Origin: Lindgomyces ingoldianus
Lineage: Eukaryota > Ascomycota > Dothideomycetes > Pleosporales > Lindgomycetaceae
Length of the DNA stretch: 64,000 bases
Reading direction: 5' to 3'
Assembly: GCF_010093535.1 (NCBI RefSeq)
Contig: NW_022985185.1
Location: 390,026-454,025 of the forward strand
Below, piece by piece: positions 37,728-49,370 of this stretch. The notes under the pieces are model-generated. The model was not told the origin of the DNA, searched no databases, and worked only from the letters and a program-made list of their open reading frames with translations. A program made the position numbers and the translations under genes. The first letter of the stretch is position 1. Each line of letters begins with the position of its first letter.

Positions 37728-37993
37728 TGTCTGTACACAGCAGCAGTGTTGCGTCTTAGATATAAGTAATTGCGCATAAGCAGGATCACGTATCTATGTT
37801 ACATAATGCTTGTGCGCAAACCTTTATGCGTAAACATCTAGATATCCCCCTTTTTCTTTATATAGAGGAAAAATAAAAAGTAATTAACACTAGTTACCTA
37901 ACACCCCTGTGCAATGTTTACACTGTGCAAACCTCTCTGTCTTGTACGCATTTGCTGACACTAAGTGCTAGCTAGCAGAGAGTCCATTCAACA
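37728..37993 (+). repeat. 3' LTR of the copia element
   Basis: 266 bp, same length as the 5' LTR, ending CCATTCAACA and followed by the duplicated CTTAT. Confidence 0.9.
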
Positions 37994-38900
37994 CTTATAG
38001 CTATTAGAAAAAAGCATTATAGCTAAAAAATTTATGTTTAAATTAGAAAAAAATGTCTTAGCTACTTATAGCTACTCTAAAATTATTATCTCTAACTGTA
38101 ATAAACTATTTACTAGTAAATTCTAGGCAGCTATAGTTAAGCACTTAGGAATTAACTATAAACTCTCTACTACCTACTACTTATAAATAGATAGATAAAC
38201 AGAAAAAGTAAATATAAAAGTAGAAAAGTATCTGTGTAAATATGTGTTATATAAATAAAATAACTAGGCAGAATAGTTACTAATAGCATAATTTACTATT
38301 AATACTATAGAATTTACTGCAACTAAAGAAACTCTATATAAAGCTAATTTTAGATATTTTTTACTCTATAAGCTTTAAAGCTTATAACTAACAGACTTTT
38401 TAAAAGCTATAAATTAAATAACTAGACTTCTAGAACTGCATTAAAAGCTTACTAGAGAAGTATAGTTAGCTTAAAAAGCTATAGAAAAAGTAGTAAACTA
38501 AAAAAGATAACTAGCACTAGAAATACACTCTAATAATTATGTATATTTAGACATAAAAAATCTTAAAACTTTAAGACTTTTTAGAAAGCTAGCTAAGAAA
38601 CACATAAGACTCTATAGAGTTATATAAATGTGCCCTAGCATCTGCAAACTTAAGCTACTAAAAAAAATATAAATATACTCTTAGTTCTATGTCTTTAAGC
38701 TTAAACTTACACCTAAGATAATCTTACTAGCAACTACTAGTTAAAAGAAATAAAAAAAGGAATATAAAGTAAAATAAATTTTAGACTATTAAAAAAATAA
38801 GTACTTAATAAAATAAAAAAGATAGCTTACTAGTAAAAAAACTTAAGAACCTATTAAAAGCCTGTTAAACACCTCTTAGGCCTTTTATAAGTACTTAGAA

Positions 38901-40051
38901 TCTCTTTTAAATAAAACTACCTTAGGGAAAGCTCTCTAGACTAGAAAATATTACTATTAGTTAAAACTGCAGCAGCACTAGCTAGCTATAATGTAGAAGG
39001 CCTACAACCCTTTAACATAGGCTAAAAAGAAAAAAGGCCTATAGCCTTTGCCTTAAGCGCTTTAAGCTTATCTAAGGATAAAAAGTTTCTTTCTAAATAT
39101 TTTACTCTTTAATTTGCTAAAAAATCTAACTGCTACTGCGCCCTCTTTTAACAAGTAACTAAAGATTAAAAATATGTAAAGAACTTTTTTTGCTTTTTTA
39201 AAAGGTTTTTTTTTACCTTTACCTTCTTTTTCTTTTTACGCATTTTATTTTTTTAAATTACTTTTAACTCTGCTAATAGCTTTTTGCGTTCCTGCTTTAA
39301 ATAATTCTAAGCTACATTAGACATAAAAGTGTTATAATAACTACTCTTTTAAACACACTCTACACACTTATTTAATAACAAGGACATTACGCAAAAGAAC
39401 CTACTTAAGTAATAAGTGCTGTAAAGACGCATCTTTATATAATAAAGAAGATTAAGGTAAGTAATAGTGCAAAGGTAATAGGTAACAGCAGAAAAGCAAA
39501 GAGCTTAGTAAGGCATAGTTAAGAAAACTAAACATTAAGTTAGGCTTTAAAGAAGAATATACACTAGCTAAAAAAAAAACTTAACACTTACAGCATAAAG
39601 AACATAATAGTAAGAACGCTAACTAGAAGAGAAGCTTACGTGTTATAGCTAATAGATAGACTATAATAACCTAATTAGCTGTTCTACACAGCCTAAATAA
39701 CGTTAGATAGAATACGCTTAGCCTTATACTAAATAAATTATGTAACAGAACAAATAAGAAATAGCTTTAGCTTTTAGAAAAAAGCCTTGCAGGTTTGCAG
39801 GCTTATAGGCCATGTAGGCCACATAAGCATGCAAGCATGCAAACATGCAACATATGCAACTCTATGTATATAGTCTTAATTACAACTATAGTTAGAAGGT
39901 TATAATTACTATTTAGTCTTTACTTACTTAATAAACTAAGAGGCATTAAAACTTTTATAAAGAGAACATTGCTGCCTTATATATCTTGCACTATATATAC
40001 CTTCTTTCCTATCCTCTTAGATTAGGTTTGCTAGCTCCCTATACAGCCGCT
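38901..40051. other. TA-rich sequence, probably gypsy 3' region, unassigned
   Basis: Follows the gypsy chromodomain. Contains runs such as TGCAAGCATGCAAACATGCA near 39830 but no recognisable domain. It may include the gypsy 3' untranslated part and LTR; I could not fix the ends. Confidence 0.4.
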
Positions 40052-40341
40052 TATAACGATTCTACGAATCGTTCCATCTCAGGTCGCTCGGATCCTATCC
40101 GAAGGGTCCCCGTATCGGCCCCGACCATGACTCGACCCAGTCCCCTGCAGTTACCCCTATTCCCTCATGTATTTAGTCGCACCTCGCCCCTGTAGCTAGC
40201 TTAGTAGTTTTCTGATATCCTTTTGTACAAGGCCTATAGGTGTTAATGGCATTCCCAGGTTCAGAGTCCCCACGCACTCCCATATGCCTCTGAGTGGATT
40301 CCCACCGCATTCAGACCCATTGTCTTGCCTGCGCTGTTACA
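40052..40341 (-). mobile_element. Solo LTR (copy 2 of the 289-290 bp family), reverse orientation
   Basis: Reverse complement of the copies at 29887 and 48546. It is flanked by a perfect 5 bp duplication CCGCT (40047-40051 and 40342-40346), so it is one inserted element reduced to a single LTR by recombination. One terminal base is changed (TATAAC for TGTAAC). Confidence 0.9.
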
Positions 40342-40958
40342 CCGCTAGGCTAAACTACAACCTGCCTTTTTTATCCTGCTATACCTACACTCTGCTTAAC
40401 AGACTGTACACCTAATCTGGCTAAGTTCTATCCCCTTCCGCTAACCCTCACCATAGGCTGTCGTACTCCTGAAAATACTATTTCGCCGGAGTAAGGATTG
40501 TAACAGTAATTTAGTAGTGTATAGGCTGTTTTATACAGAGTTTTATAATAAAATAGTGTAAGATCTTTGCGTAGGCAGGTGCGTAAAGAGGTGTATATAA
40601 TAAGGTCTTTTTTTCTTCTTTACCTTCTTTTTTTTATTCTTTACTTTTTAAGCCCTACTATATAATTCTTTAGCTCTTTTCTTTTTTATATAGTCTTAAT
40701 AGTAACAGATCTTTTTGCCTACACACACACATACACACACACACACTACACACACACACACACACATAGATGTCTTTCTAGCCTTTCTTCTCTACCTCTA
40801 GCGCTGTTAGCGCAGGCGTTTTTAACATCCTTGTGTAGTCTAGCAGCCTAGGGCGCATCTGTGTTACTCTTCTAACTAGTTTTACTCCTAATTAGTAGTT
40901 TATATAGCATCTTAGTATAAATATATAAATCTTTTAAGTCTTTTACTTTTTTTTTATA
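40342..40958. other. Unassigned part of the transposon block
   Basis: Less TA-rich for its first 160 bases, then AT-rich, with an alternating CA array at 40721-40767. No domain recognised. Confidence 0.4.
40721..40767. repeat. (CA)n microsatellite
   Basis: About 47 bases of nearly uninterrupted ACACAC with two T and one CTA interruptions. Confidence 0.9.
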
Positions 40959-43953
40959 ACGTACCTAACGGGTTGGCCGGCCACACAGGTTGGCCGGCCA
41001 CTTTTGCTAAGCCCCCACTAAAACCACCCTATTCTGGCGCAAAACAGCCTACTTTAGCCCTATATAAAGTAATATAACATAAGATACTATTTAGAGTCTA
41101 CTTCTACTACTTTCTTACACATACGCAAGTTATGCCTAGTCTAATTGCACTGCCTACATTACTTTTAACTTAGCTTACCTTCTTTAGCGCGCACTTGTGT
41201 TTTTAGCTTCTTTCTATTACTACACACTTTAAACTCCTTTAGAGCAGTTAAACAAGCTTTATTTTTAACTATTAAAGTTTTTTTTACCTAAATTTACTTT
41301 TTTTTATGTAATTTATGTTATATAGTAGCCTTATTTACTACTTAAAGCTTTATAATCTTCTTTTATGCTAACACTAGCTTATGTGTAATAATTAATGCCC
41401 TTTTTAAAACCTTCTTAAAGGCCTTTACTATAAATGTTAGTAAGCTATTTATATACTTTTAAATTTTTACTTTTATAAGCATTAATTATAACTTAAATTT
41501 AAAGGTATTACTTAGAGTTTACAACTACTAGGGCTTATTATTAATAAGTAGTAGTAGTAATAAAGTACATAACTAGATATTAAAGGCTATTTTAACTTAT
41601 TTTAGGTTAAATAGAACTAAACTAGCGCTTTAAAACTCTTTTTAAATATTACTAAAAGTAATTACTGCATTATAAGTGTGTATAAAGCATAGTAGAAACT
41701 TAAGTTTTATAATATAAGTAATCTAGTTACACATAAGATTTTTAGCTTAGCACTTATACACCTTTTTTAAAAAGGTAAAATAACCTACATTAAGAGGCTA
41801 TAAAAGGTGTAATAAGTGTAAAAGCATATAAATAATAATAATTTTATTTTTTTATAGTACTACTAAAAATTAAGTAAGTTATAGCTTTTATAGCTATTAA
41901 TAATAAAAAGCTAATAAGCGCTTATAACTTTTCTTTTTATATACTTATTAAAGTGCTTTAACTACTACAGCCTAAGCTTATTTATTATCTAGCTGTTTTT
42001 AGAGACTATAATAACCTAGTGTTAAAGCAGATTTTTTTTTATACTAGGTAAAGAAGTAATAGCAGCCTTTAAAGATAATAAAAAGTAAAATAGCTTACTT
42101 TATTATGTTAATACCCTAAATAACTATTATCTACTTTTTATTACTTTACTATATTACCTTTAGCTGTCTTTATTTTTCTAAAGCTATAATAACTACTCTA
42201 GTTAATATCTAGCCTATTATAAAGCTTAACTTATTAAAGTTATAACGTACCTAACGGGTTGGCCGGCCACACGGGTTGGCCGGCCACTTTTGCCAAGCCC
42301 CTACTAAAACTACCCTATTCTCTCGCAAAACAGCCTACTTTAGCCCTATATAAAGTAATACAACATAAGATATTATTTAGAGTCTACTTCTGCTACTTAC
42401 TTATATGTACGCAAGTTATGCCTAGTCTAATTACACTGCTTGCATTGCCTTTAACTTAGCTTACCTTTTTTAGCGCGCACCTGCGTCTTTAGCTTCTTTC
42501 TATTACTACGCGCTTTAAACTCCTTTAGAGCAGTTAAATAAGCCTTATCCTTAACTATTAAAGTCTTTTTTGCCTAAATCTACTTTTTTTTATGCAATCT
42601 ATGTTGCGTAGCAGCCTTATTTACTGCTTAAAGCTTTATAATTTTATAGCTTACCTTATTATGTTAATGCTCTAGATAACTATTATCTACTTTTTATTAC
42701 TTTACTATATTACTTTTAGCTGTCTTTGTCTCTCTAAAGCTGTAATAACTACTTTAGTTAATATCTAGCCTATTATAAAGCCTAACTTGTTAAAGTTATA
42801 CCTGTCTTTATCCTAGATACTATACTTAGCTTTTATGTTAGCTACTAGGCAAAACTAGCCCTAGATAACCTCTAGATCCTTATAAAGCGCTCTTTTATAA
42901 TTATACTTATAATTAAACTTTATTATAAACTTAAGGCAGTGCTTAACTTACATACTAGTCTAGTTTAAGCTAACCTAGCCTAGATTACGCTTTATAGGCA
43001 AGGAATTAGCTATATTAGCTATAGCTGCAAGCCTAGAGGGAAATCTGCGTGTAATAAGCTTAAGTATGTACTTAATAACTACCTTCTTCTTAAGCTTAGT
43101 TAGATTTCTTAATTTAGGCTAGCATTCTGCTTGTAAAGGCTGTCTAGCGCGTTAATTGCTTAGTGTTGTGTAAGAGACATTATAGATAGCTGCAGCGTGT
43201 TGTAAGGAGAGTTTTAAGTCTTATTTAAGAGCCTAAAGAGCAAGCTATATCTAACATTCTTTAGAAGATTTAATCTAGTGTTGTTGTTAAGGCATTATGT
43301 AGATAGGTAGAGGTTGGTAGGGGCTTGGCAAAAGTGGCCGGCCAACCTGTGTGGCCGGCCAACCCGTTAGGTACGTTATATGTCTTTATTTTAGATACTA
43401 TACTTAGCTTTTATATTAGCTACTAGGTAAAACTAGCTCTAGATAACTTTTAAATTTTTATAAAGCGCTTTCTTATAATTATACTTATAATTAAACTTTA
43501 TTATAAACTTAAGGCAGTGCTTAACTTACATACTAGGCTAGTTTAAGCTAACCTAGCCTAGATTACGCTTTGCGCGCAAAGAATTAGCTATATTAGCTAT
43601 AGCTATAAGCTTTAAAAAAATTTATGTGTAATAAGCTTAAGTATATACTTAATAACTACTTTTTCTTTAAGCTTAGTTAAATTTTTTAATTTAAGCTAGC
43701 ATTCTACTTCTAAAGGCTATCTAGCGTGTTAATTGCTTAGTGTTATATAAAAGACATTATAAATAGCTATAGTGTGTTATAAAAAGAGTTTTAAGTTTTA
43801 TTTAAAAGCTTAAAAAGTAAGCTATATCTAATATTCTTTAGAAGATTTAATCTAGTGTTGTTGTTAAGGCATTATGTAGATAGGTAGAGTGTAGTAAGAG
43901 CTTAGTAAAAGTAGCTAGCTAACCTGTGTAGCTAGCTAACCTGTTAGGTACGT
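40959..43953 (-). mobile_element. Fot1/pogo-type DNA transposon P2, with P3 nested inside
   Basis: Ends ACGTAC/GTACGT, flanked by TA (40957-40958 and 43954-43955). The left TIR carries two tandem GGTTGGCCGGCCAC modules followed by TTTTGCTAAGCCCC; the right TIR is the same but heavily mutated (GGCC read as AGCT). Without the nested copy it is 1861 bp, about the size of P4. The reverse complement of 41100-41350 corresponds to the C-terminal end of a pogo-type transposase, so it faces the minus strand. Confidence 0.8.
42245..43376 (-). mobile_element. Non-autonomous pogo-type element P3, inserted in P2
   Basis: 1132 bp with well preserved TIRs of the GGTTGGCCGGCCAC type and TA duplication (42243-42244, 43377-43378). 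Relative to P2 it lacks about 729 bp of the middle of the transposase. Its TIRs keep CpG and GGCCGGCC palindromes. Confidence 0.85.
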
Positions 43954-44008
43954 TACTTATTTAAGCTTAAAATAAAAGGTTTTTTTAAGTGTTTTTATTT
44001 TTTATTTA

Positions 44009-45872
44009 ACGTACTTTATAGGCGAGTTGCTTACACACCTAAGTTGCTTACTTTTGCTAAGACCCTACTACACTACTTTTTCTACACTAATGCATTCCTA
44101 ACAACACTACTTAAACATGTTAAAGGAATGTTAGATGTAGCTTACGCTCTAAGCTTTTAAATAAAATATAACACTTTTTAACTAACGCGCTGCAGCTATC
44201 TATAGGGTCTTTTAAAAGATAATAAGTAACTAACACACTAGACAACTTTTCTAAGCTAATTATACAGCTAACTTATAAAAGCTAGATAATAATAAGAAGT
44301 AGGTAATTATTTAGCACATACTTAAGCTAAATGCGCAAGGATTTCCCCCTAGCTAGCAGCTATAGCTAATATAGCTAATTCTTTACATGCTAAGTATAAT
44401 ATAAGCTATATTAGCATAAACTAGCTTAATATGTTTGTTAAGTGTTACTTAAAACTTAAAGTAAAGTTTAAGCATAAGTATAACTATAAAAGAGCTTTTT
44501 ATAAGAATTCTGTAGTAATTTAAAGCTAGTTTAACTTTATAAAGAATATTAAAGCTAAGTATAGCATTTAAAATAACAACATATACAACTTTAATAAGAT
44601 AAGGTTTATAATAAGCTAAATATCTACTAGAGTAGTTGTTACAGGTTTAGAGAGATAAGAACAGCTAAAAGCAGTCTAGCTAGGTAACTAAGAGTAGACA
44701 ACAGCTATCTAGGGCATTAATGCTAAAGGGTAGGCTATTCTGCTTTTTATTATCTTTTAGAGTAGCAACTACTTTTTAAACTAGTATAAAAAAAAAATCT
44801 ACTCTAGAATTAGGTTATTATAATCTTTAAGCGCAGCTAAACTACTAATTAGCTTAGTCTAGACTAGTTAAAGCACTTTAATGTGTATATAAAGAAGTGT
44901 ACTATTAGCAGCTACTGTCTGCTAGTTATTAACAGCTATAAAAGCTACAACTTACTTTATTTTTAGTAATACTATAAAAATAATAAAATTATTACTATCT
45001 ACATGCTTTTTTACTTATTACACTTTTTATAGCTACTTAATATAGGTTGTTTTACTTCTTTAAAGAAAGTGTATAAGTGCTAAGCTAAAAACCTTATATA
45101 CAACTAAATTACCTATATTATAAAAATAAAGTTCTTGCTATGCTTTAAAGCAGCTTATAATGCTATAATTACTTTTAGTAATATCTAAGAAAGGTTCTAA
45201 GGCGCTAAATTAGTTCCTTTTAACCTATAATAAGTTATAATAGGCCTTAATATAAAGTTGCGCACTCTATTACTACTACTACCTGTATATAATAAGCCCT
45301 AGCAGTTATAAACCCTAAGTAATACTTTAGAACTTAAGTTATAATTAATACTTATAAAAATAAAAATTTAGAAGTATATAAATAGTTTACTAACTTCTAT
45401 AGTTAAAGTGTTTAAAAAGGTTTTAAAAAGAGCAGCAATAATTACACATAAGCTAGTGTTAGCATAATAGGAAATTACTAAGCTTTAAGCAGCTAATAAG
45501 GCTGCTACATAACATAAATTACATAAAAAAAAGCAAATTAAGGTAAAAAAGACCTTAATAATTTAAGAAGGCCTACGCTTAATAGCTCTAAAGAAGTTTA
45601 AAGCGCGCAGTAACAGGAAGAAGGTAAAGAAGCAGGTGCAAGCTAAAGTAGGTAAGCTATTCTAAAGGCGCTATAGATAGTGCAATTAGACTAGGCATAA
45701 CGCGCAAACATGTAAGCAAGAAGTAGAAGTAGTATCTAAATAATATTCTAGGCTGTACTGTACTATATAGTGCCAGAGCGGGTTGTTATAGGCCATAATA
45801 GAGTTTGTTGGGGTGGGGTCTTAGCAAAAGTGAGCAACTCAGGTGTGTGAGCGACTCGCCTATGAAGTACGT
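44009..45872 (+). mobile_element. Full-length Fot1/pogo-type transposon P4
   Basis: 1864 bp, ends ACGTAC/GTACGT, flanked by TA. The TIR begins ACGTACTTTATAGGCGAGTT and continues with two GTTGCTTAC modules, then TTTTGCTAAGACCC. Read-through translation of 45040-45760 gives the C-terminal part of a pogo-family transposase: helical Lys-rich region (LRLIALKKFKARSNRKK) and the final zinc-knuckle-like segment (TRHNARTCKQEVEVVS). Decayed; no intact frame. Confidence 0.85.
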
Positions 45873-47138
45873 TAAAAAAAATTTAAGTTATAATTATTTA
45901 TATTTATAAACTTTTTTTTAAATTTTTATTACTTTACTTTAATTTTTTATACTTTAGAGATAGAATAATTACTAGTAAAATATTTTAATTTACTATAATT
46001 ATAATAGTTACTAGAAGTTATTTATCTTTTAAAGACAAGTGTCTAGCTAGGTTGTTAGTAGGTAGCTAGGGTGGATTAAGGTACTAACATAGGTGCAGGT
46101 TAGGGTGCACTAGAATAGTATACTGCTTTAGAGGTATTACTAAAAACTTTTTAAGATTAATTTATAATAAGTTTAATATTAAATTATTAAGTATACTTAG
46201 TAGTTTACTTTAAAATAGTAAAAGTTTTTTTTTTATATTATAAGCTATTAAGTAGGCTACTATTATTTTAAAAAAGCTTTTTTAAGTGTGTTTAAAACTT
46301 AAGTTTAGTACTTTTAAGCTAAGTAGTATCTTTTTTTATAAGTAGAAAAACTATTCTAACTTTAATATAAACTCTTTAATAGTAGCACTAATAAAGTAAG
46401 CTTTAAAAGTAAAAAATACTTTTTTTTTACTTATTTTTAAAGTTTAAAACGCTTATTACACTTTTATTTCTTTATTACTAGTAATAAAGTAAGTTTATAA
46501 AAGCTTAATTATTTTTTTTATATTTTTAAACTAAAAGTTATCTAATTTAGCTAGGTATCTAGGCTCTAGGTATTCCTTTGTAATACTAGTAGTGTGTCTC
46601 TATACTAATGCTATGTGTGCACACTTACTTTAATAGTAATCTAAATTAATGTTAAGTTTATTTATAATAAAAGCTTACTAGTATTTAAATATAAGTTCTT
46701 TACTATTTATAAAGTTCTTAATTTTAAGTGTGTGTTTAGTAAAGTAGCTTTAAAAAAGCTTAAAAGTACCTAAAAAGTTTTTTACTATTAGTATAGTAAA
46801 AGTAATTTAAAGCATTATTAAAAGTAATTTAGTAGTTAGTAAAAGTTAATTAAAACTAATAGTTTTTAATCTAGTTAGCTACTTAATTTATGCTTTTAAT
46901 TAAGCTACTTAGTTTTTAAAAGCTATGTTACTAAAGTTTAACTTTAAATTTAGTAAGTTTTTAGCTTTAGGTTTTATAAAAAAAGGTTTAGCTATTAAAG
47001 TTAGTAGTTATTTAGCTTTAGTAGTAAGTATTTTACTTTAGCTGCAGCTAGAGCGTGTTATAAGCTTTATACTAAGGTCTAAAAGTAGTTAAAAGTTAGG
47101 CATTAGTAGTTATTTTTAATTTTAATAAGTTATTAGTA
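45873..47138. other. Unassigned TA-rich sequence
   Basis: Strongly RIP-like, with no terminal repeat or domain that I can identify. Probably the body of another element. Confidence 0.4.
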
Positions 47139-48271
47139 ACGTACCTAACAGGTTGGCCAGCCACACGGGTTAGCCGGCTACTTTTGCCAAGCCCCCACTA
47201 AAACCACCCTATTCTCTCGCAAAACAGCCTACTTTAGCTCTATATAAAGTAATACAACATAAGATATTATTTAGAGTCTACTTCTACTACTTACTTACAT
47301 ATACATAAGTTATGCCTAGTTTAATTACACTACCTATATTTCCTTTAACTTAGCTTACCTTCTTTAGTGCGCACCTGCGTCTTTAGCTTCTTCCTATTAC
47401 TACACGCTTTAAACTCCTTTAAAGCAGTTAGACAAGCTTTATTCTTAACTATTAAGGTTTTTTTTGCCTAAATTTACTTTTTTTTATGTAATTTATATTA
47501 TATAGCAGCTTTATTTACTGCTTAAAGCTTTATAATCTTATAGCCTACTCTATTATGTTAATGCTCTAGATAACTATTATCTACTTTTTATTACCTTACT
47601 ATATTACCTTTAGCTGTCCTTGTTTTTTTTAAAGCTGTAATAACTGCTCTAGTTAATATCTAGCCTATTATAAAGCCTAACTTGTTAAAGTTATACTTGT
47701 CTTTATTTTAGATACTGTACTTAGCTTTTATGTTAGCTACTAGGCAAAACTAGCCCTAGATAACTTTTAGATCCTTATAAAGCGCTCTTTTATAATTATA
47801 CTTATAATTAAACTTTATTATAAACTTAGGGCAGTGCTTAACCTACATACTAGTCTAGTTTAAGCTAACCTAGCCTAGATTGTGCTCTGCAGGTAAGGAA
47901 TTAGCTATATTAGCTATAGCTGTAAGCTTAAGGGAAAATCTGCGTGTAATAAGCTTAAGTATGTACTTAACAACTACTTTCTTTTTAAGCTTAGTTAGAT
48001 TTCTTAATTTAGGCTAGCATTCTGCTTATAAAGGCTGTCTAGCGCGTTAATTGCTTAGTGTTGTGTAAGAGACATTATAGATAGCTGCAGCGCGTTGCAA
48101 GAAGAGTTTTAAGTCTTATTTAAAAGCCTAAAAAGCAAGCTATATCTAACGTTCTTTAGAAGATTTAATCTAGTGTTGTTGTTAAGGCATTATGTAGATA
48201 GGTAGAGTTTAGTGGGGGCTTAGCAAAAGTGGCCGGCCAACCCGTGTGGCCGGCCAACCCGTTAGGTACGT
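47139..48271 (-). mobile_element. Non-autonomous pogo-type element P5
   Basis: 1133 bp, the same deletion structure as P3, TA-flanked (47137-47138, 48272-48273), with TIRs of the GGTTGGCCGGCCAC type. The left TIR carries a few transitions (GGCCAG, GCCGGCT), the right one is clean. Confidence 0.85.
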
Positions 48272-48545
48272 TAGTCTTTAGGTTTCTACTTTAGTGCACT
48301 TTTTATAACTTTTTTAAAAGTAATTTTAATTATAAAAAATAAAAAGTTTTAAACTTAAAAGCTGTAGTTAATAAAAAGTTTTTAAATTTTTATTTATAAT
48401 AACTAGATAATTTAATATAATAGTATATAAAAACTATAACTTAAACTAAATTAAACACTTTTTAAAGTTAAATATAGTTAAATAAATAATTAATGTAATA
48501 TTATTAATAAAGCTATTACTAGTAAAAGTAAGTTTTTTAATATAA

Positions 48546-48834
48546 TGTAACAGCATAGGCAAGACAATAGGTCTAAATGCAGTAGAAATCTACTTAGAGG
48601 CATATAAAAGTGCGTGGGGACTTAGAACCTAGAAATGCTATTAACACCTATAGGCCTTGTATAAAAGGATATTAGAAAACTACTAAGCTAGCTAAGAGGA
48701 GAGGTGCGACTAAATACTTAGGTGAATAGGGGTAACTGCAGGGGACTAGGTCAAGTCATGGTCGGGGCCGATACGGGGACCCTTCGGATAGGATCTGAGC
48801 GACCCGAGATGGAACAATTCGTAGAATCGTTACA
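48546..48834 (+). mobile_element. LTR copy 3 of the 289-290 bp family
   Basis: 289 bp, TGTAACAGCATAGGCAAGAC to AATCGTTACA, same orientation as copy 1. Its first half is more C-to-T/G-to-A mutated than its last third. Flanking 5-mers (TATAA, TCTAT) do not form a clear duplication. Confidence 0.8.
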
Positions 48835-49370
48835 TCTATAAGCGAGAGAAGGCCACGTGGTTGACTGTGCCGACCTTGTTACATAGGTAAGTTAAAGCTT
48901 TTAGTTTGTATAGAGAAGCACCTATGCTAACTTTTTTTAAAGTATATTAGATAAGGTATTAGGCTTAGGATGACGCGCAGGAACTACGGGAACAAATTCT
49001 TGTTAAGCTAGAGCAGGAGGTGCTAATTTCTAGGGGGCAGGCTTGCTCTTAGTAGGCGCTAGGATGTAGTAAGCTTCTTCTACTTTGCCCTTACTATTTA
49101 TTTAACTTACAACGCGCTAACTTTAGTTTAGTACTTATAGCAGGCTCCTTGCCCTTGCTTGACAGGCCCTGCGCCCTCTCCCGCGTAGAATAGGCTGGAG
49201 GGTCGCCATCTAAGTTAATTTGACGCGTCTGGGTGGCTGGGGCTTCTCTAGCCCTCTGTTTTAAGCCTATTGTTGTACTGTTACTCTAAAAAATAAGCTA
49301 AGAGCAGTACCTCTATATAAACTTAAAGCTTTAACTTACTAACAATATTTAGGAAGGATTTATTAATATA
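48835..49370. other. Unassigned sequence near the right end of the block
   Basis: Moderate G+C, less decayed than the rest; may be body sequence of the outermost inverted-repeat element. No frame or domain recognised. Confidence 0.4.

Larger units (their letters stand above)
31205..37993 (+). mobile_element. Complete Ty1/copia LTR retrotransposon, RIP-damaged
   Basis: Two direct 266 bp LTRs (31205-31470 and 37728-37993), both TG..CA, are flanked by an identical 5 bp target duplication CTTAT (31200-31204 and 37994-37998). Domain order integrase, reverse transcriptase, RNase H on the plus strand marks the Ty1/copia type. It lies within the integrase region of the gypsy element. A 603 bp TRIM-like element is inserted at 36536-37138, so the copia element was 6181 bp before that insertion. 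All frames are broken by many stops. Confidence 0.92.
30176..38900 (+). mobile_element. Ty3/gypsy chromovirus-type element, decayed, interrupted at 31205-37993
   Basis: Reading through stop codons, 30176-30420 recalls the end of reverse transcriptase and start of RNase H (KITLPLTNATLKK, LETKVHTNAF). 30950-31204 is the integrase zinc and core start (HKPYRLL, TIITIDFIIRLLL). After the copia insertion, 37994-38370 resumes the integrase core (CNKLFTSKF, KHLGINYKLSTTYY, NTIEFTATKETLYKANFRY). 38760-38900 resembles a chromodomain. Plus orientation. The 5' part (gag, protease, most of RT) and its LTRs were not identified. No intact frame remains. Confidence 0.8.

Noticed and set aside
39986..40195. 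69-codon frame in the transposon block
   Set aside because: Half of it is the solo LTR read backwards.
42259..42459. 66-codon frame in P3
   Set aside because: Starts in the TIR and runs antisense to the transposase remnant.
29887..48834. Single giant retroelement bounded by LTR copies 1 and 3
   Set aside because: Flanking 5-mers do not match, the third copy is inverted between them, and gypsy and copia domains inside have their own structure.
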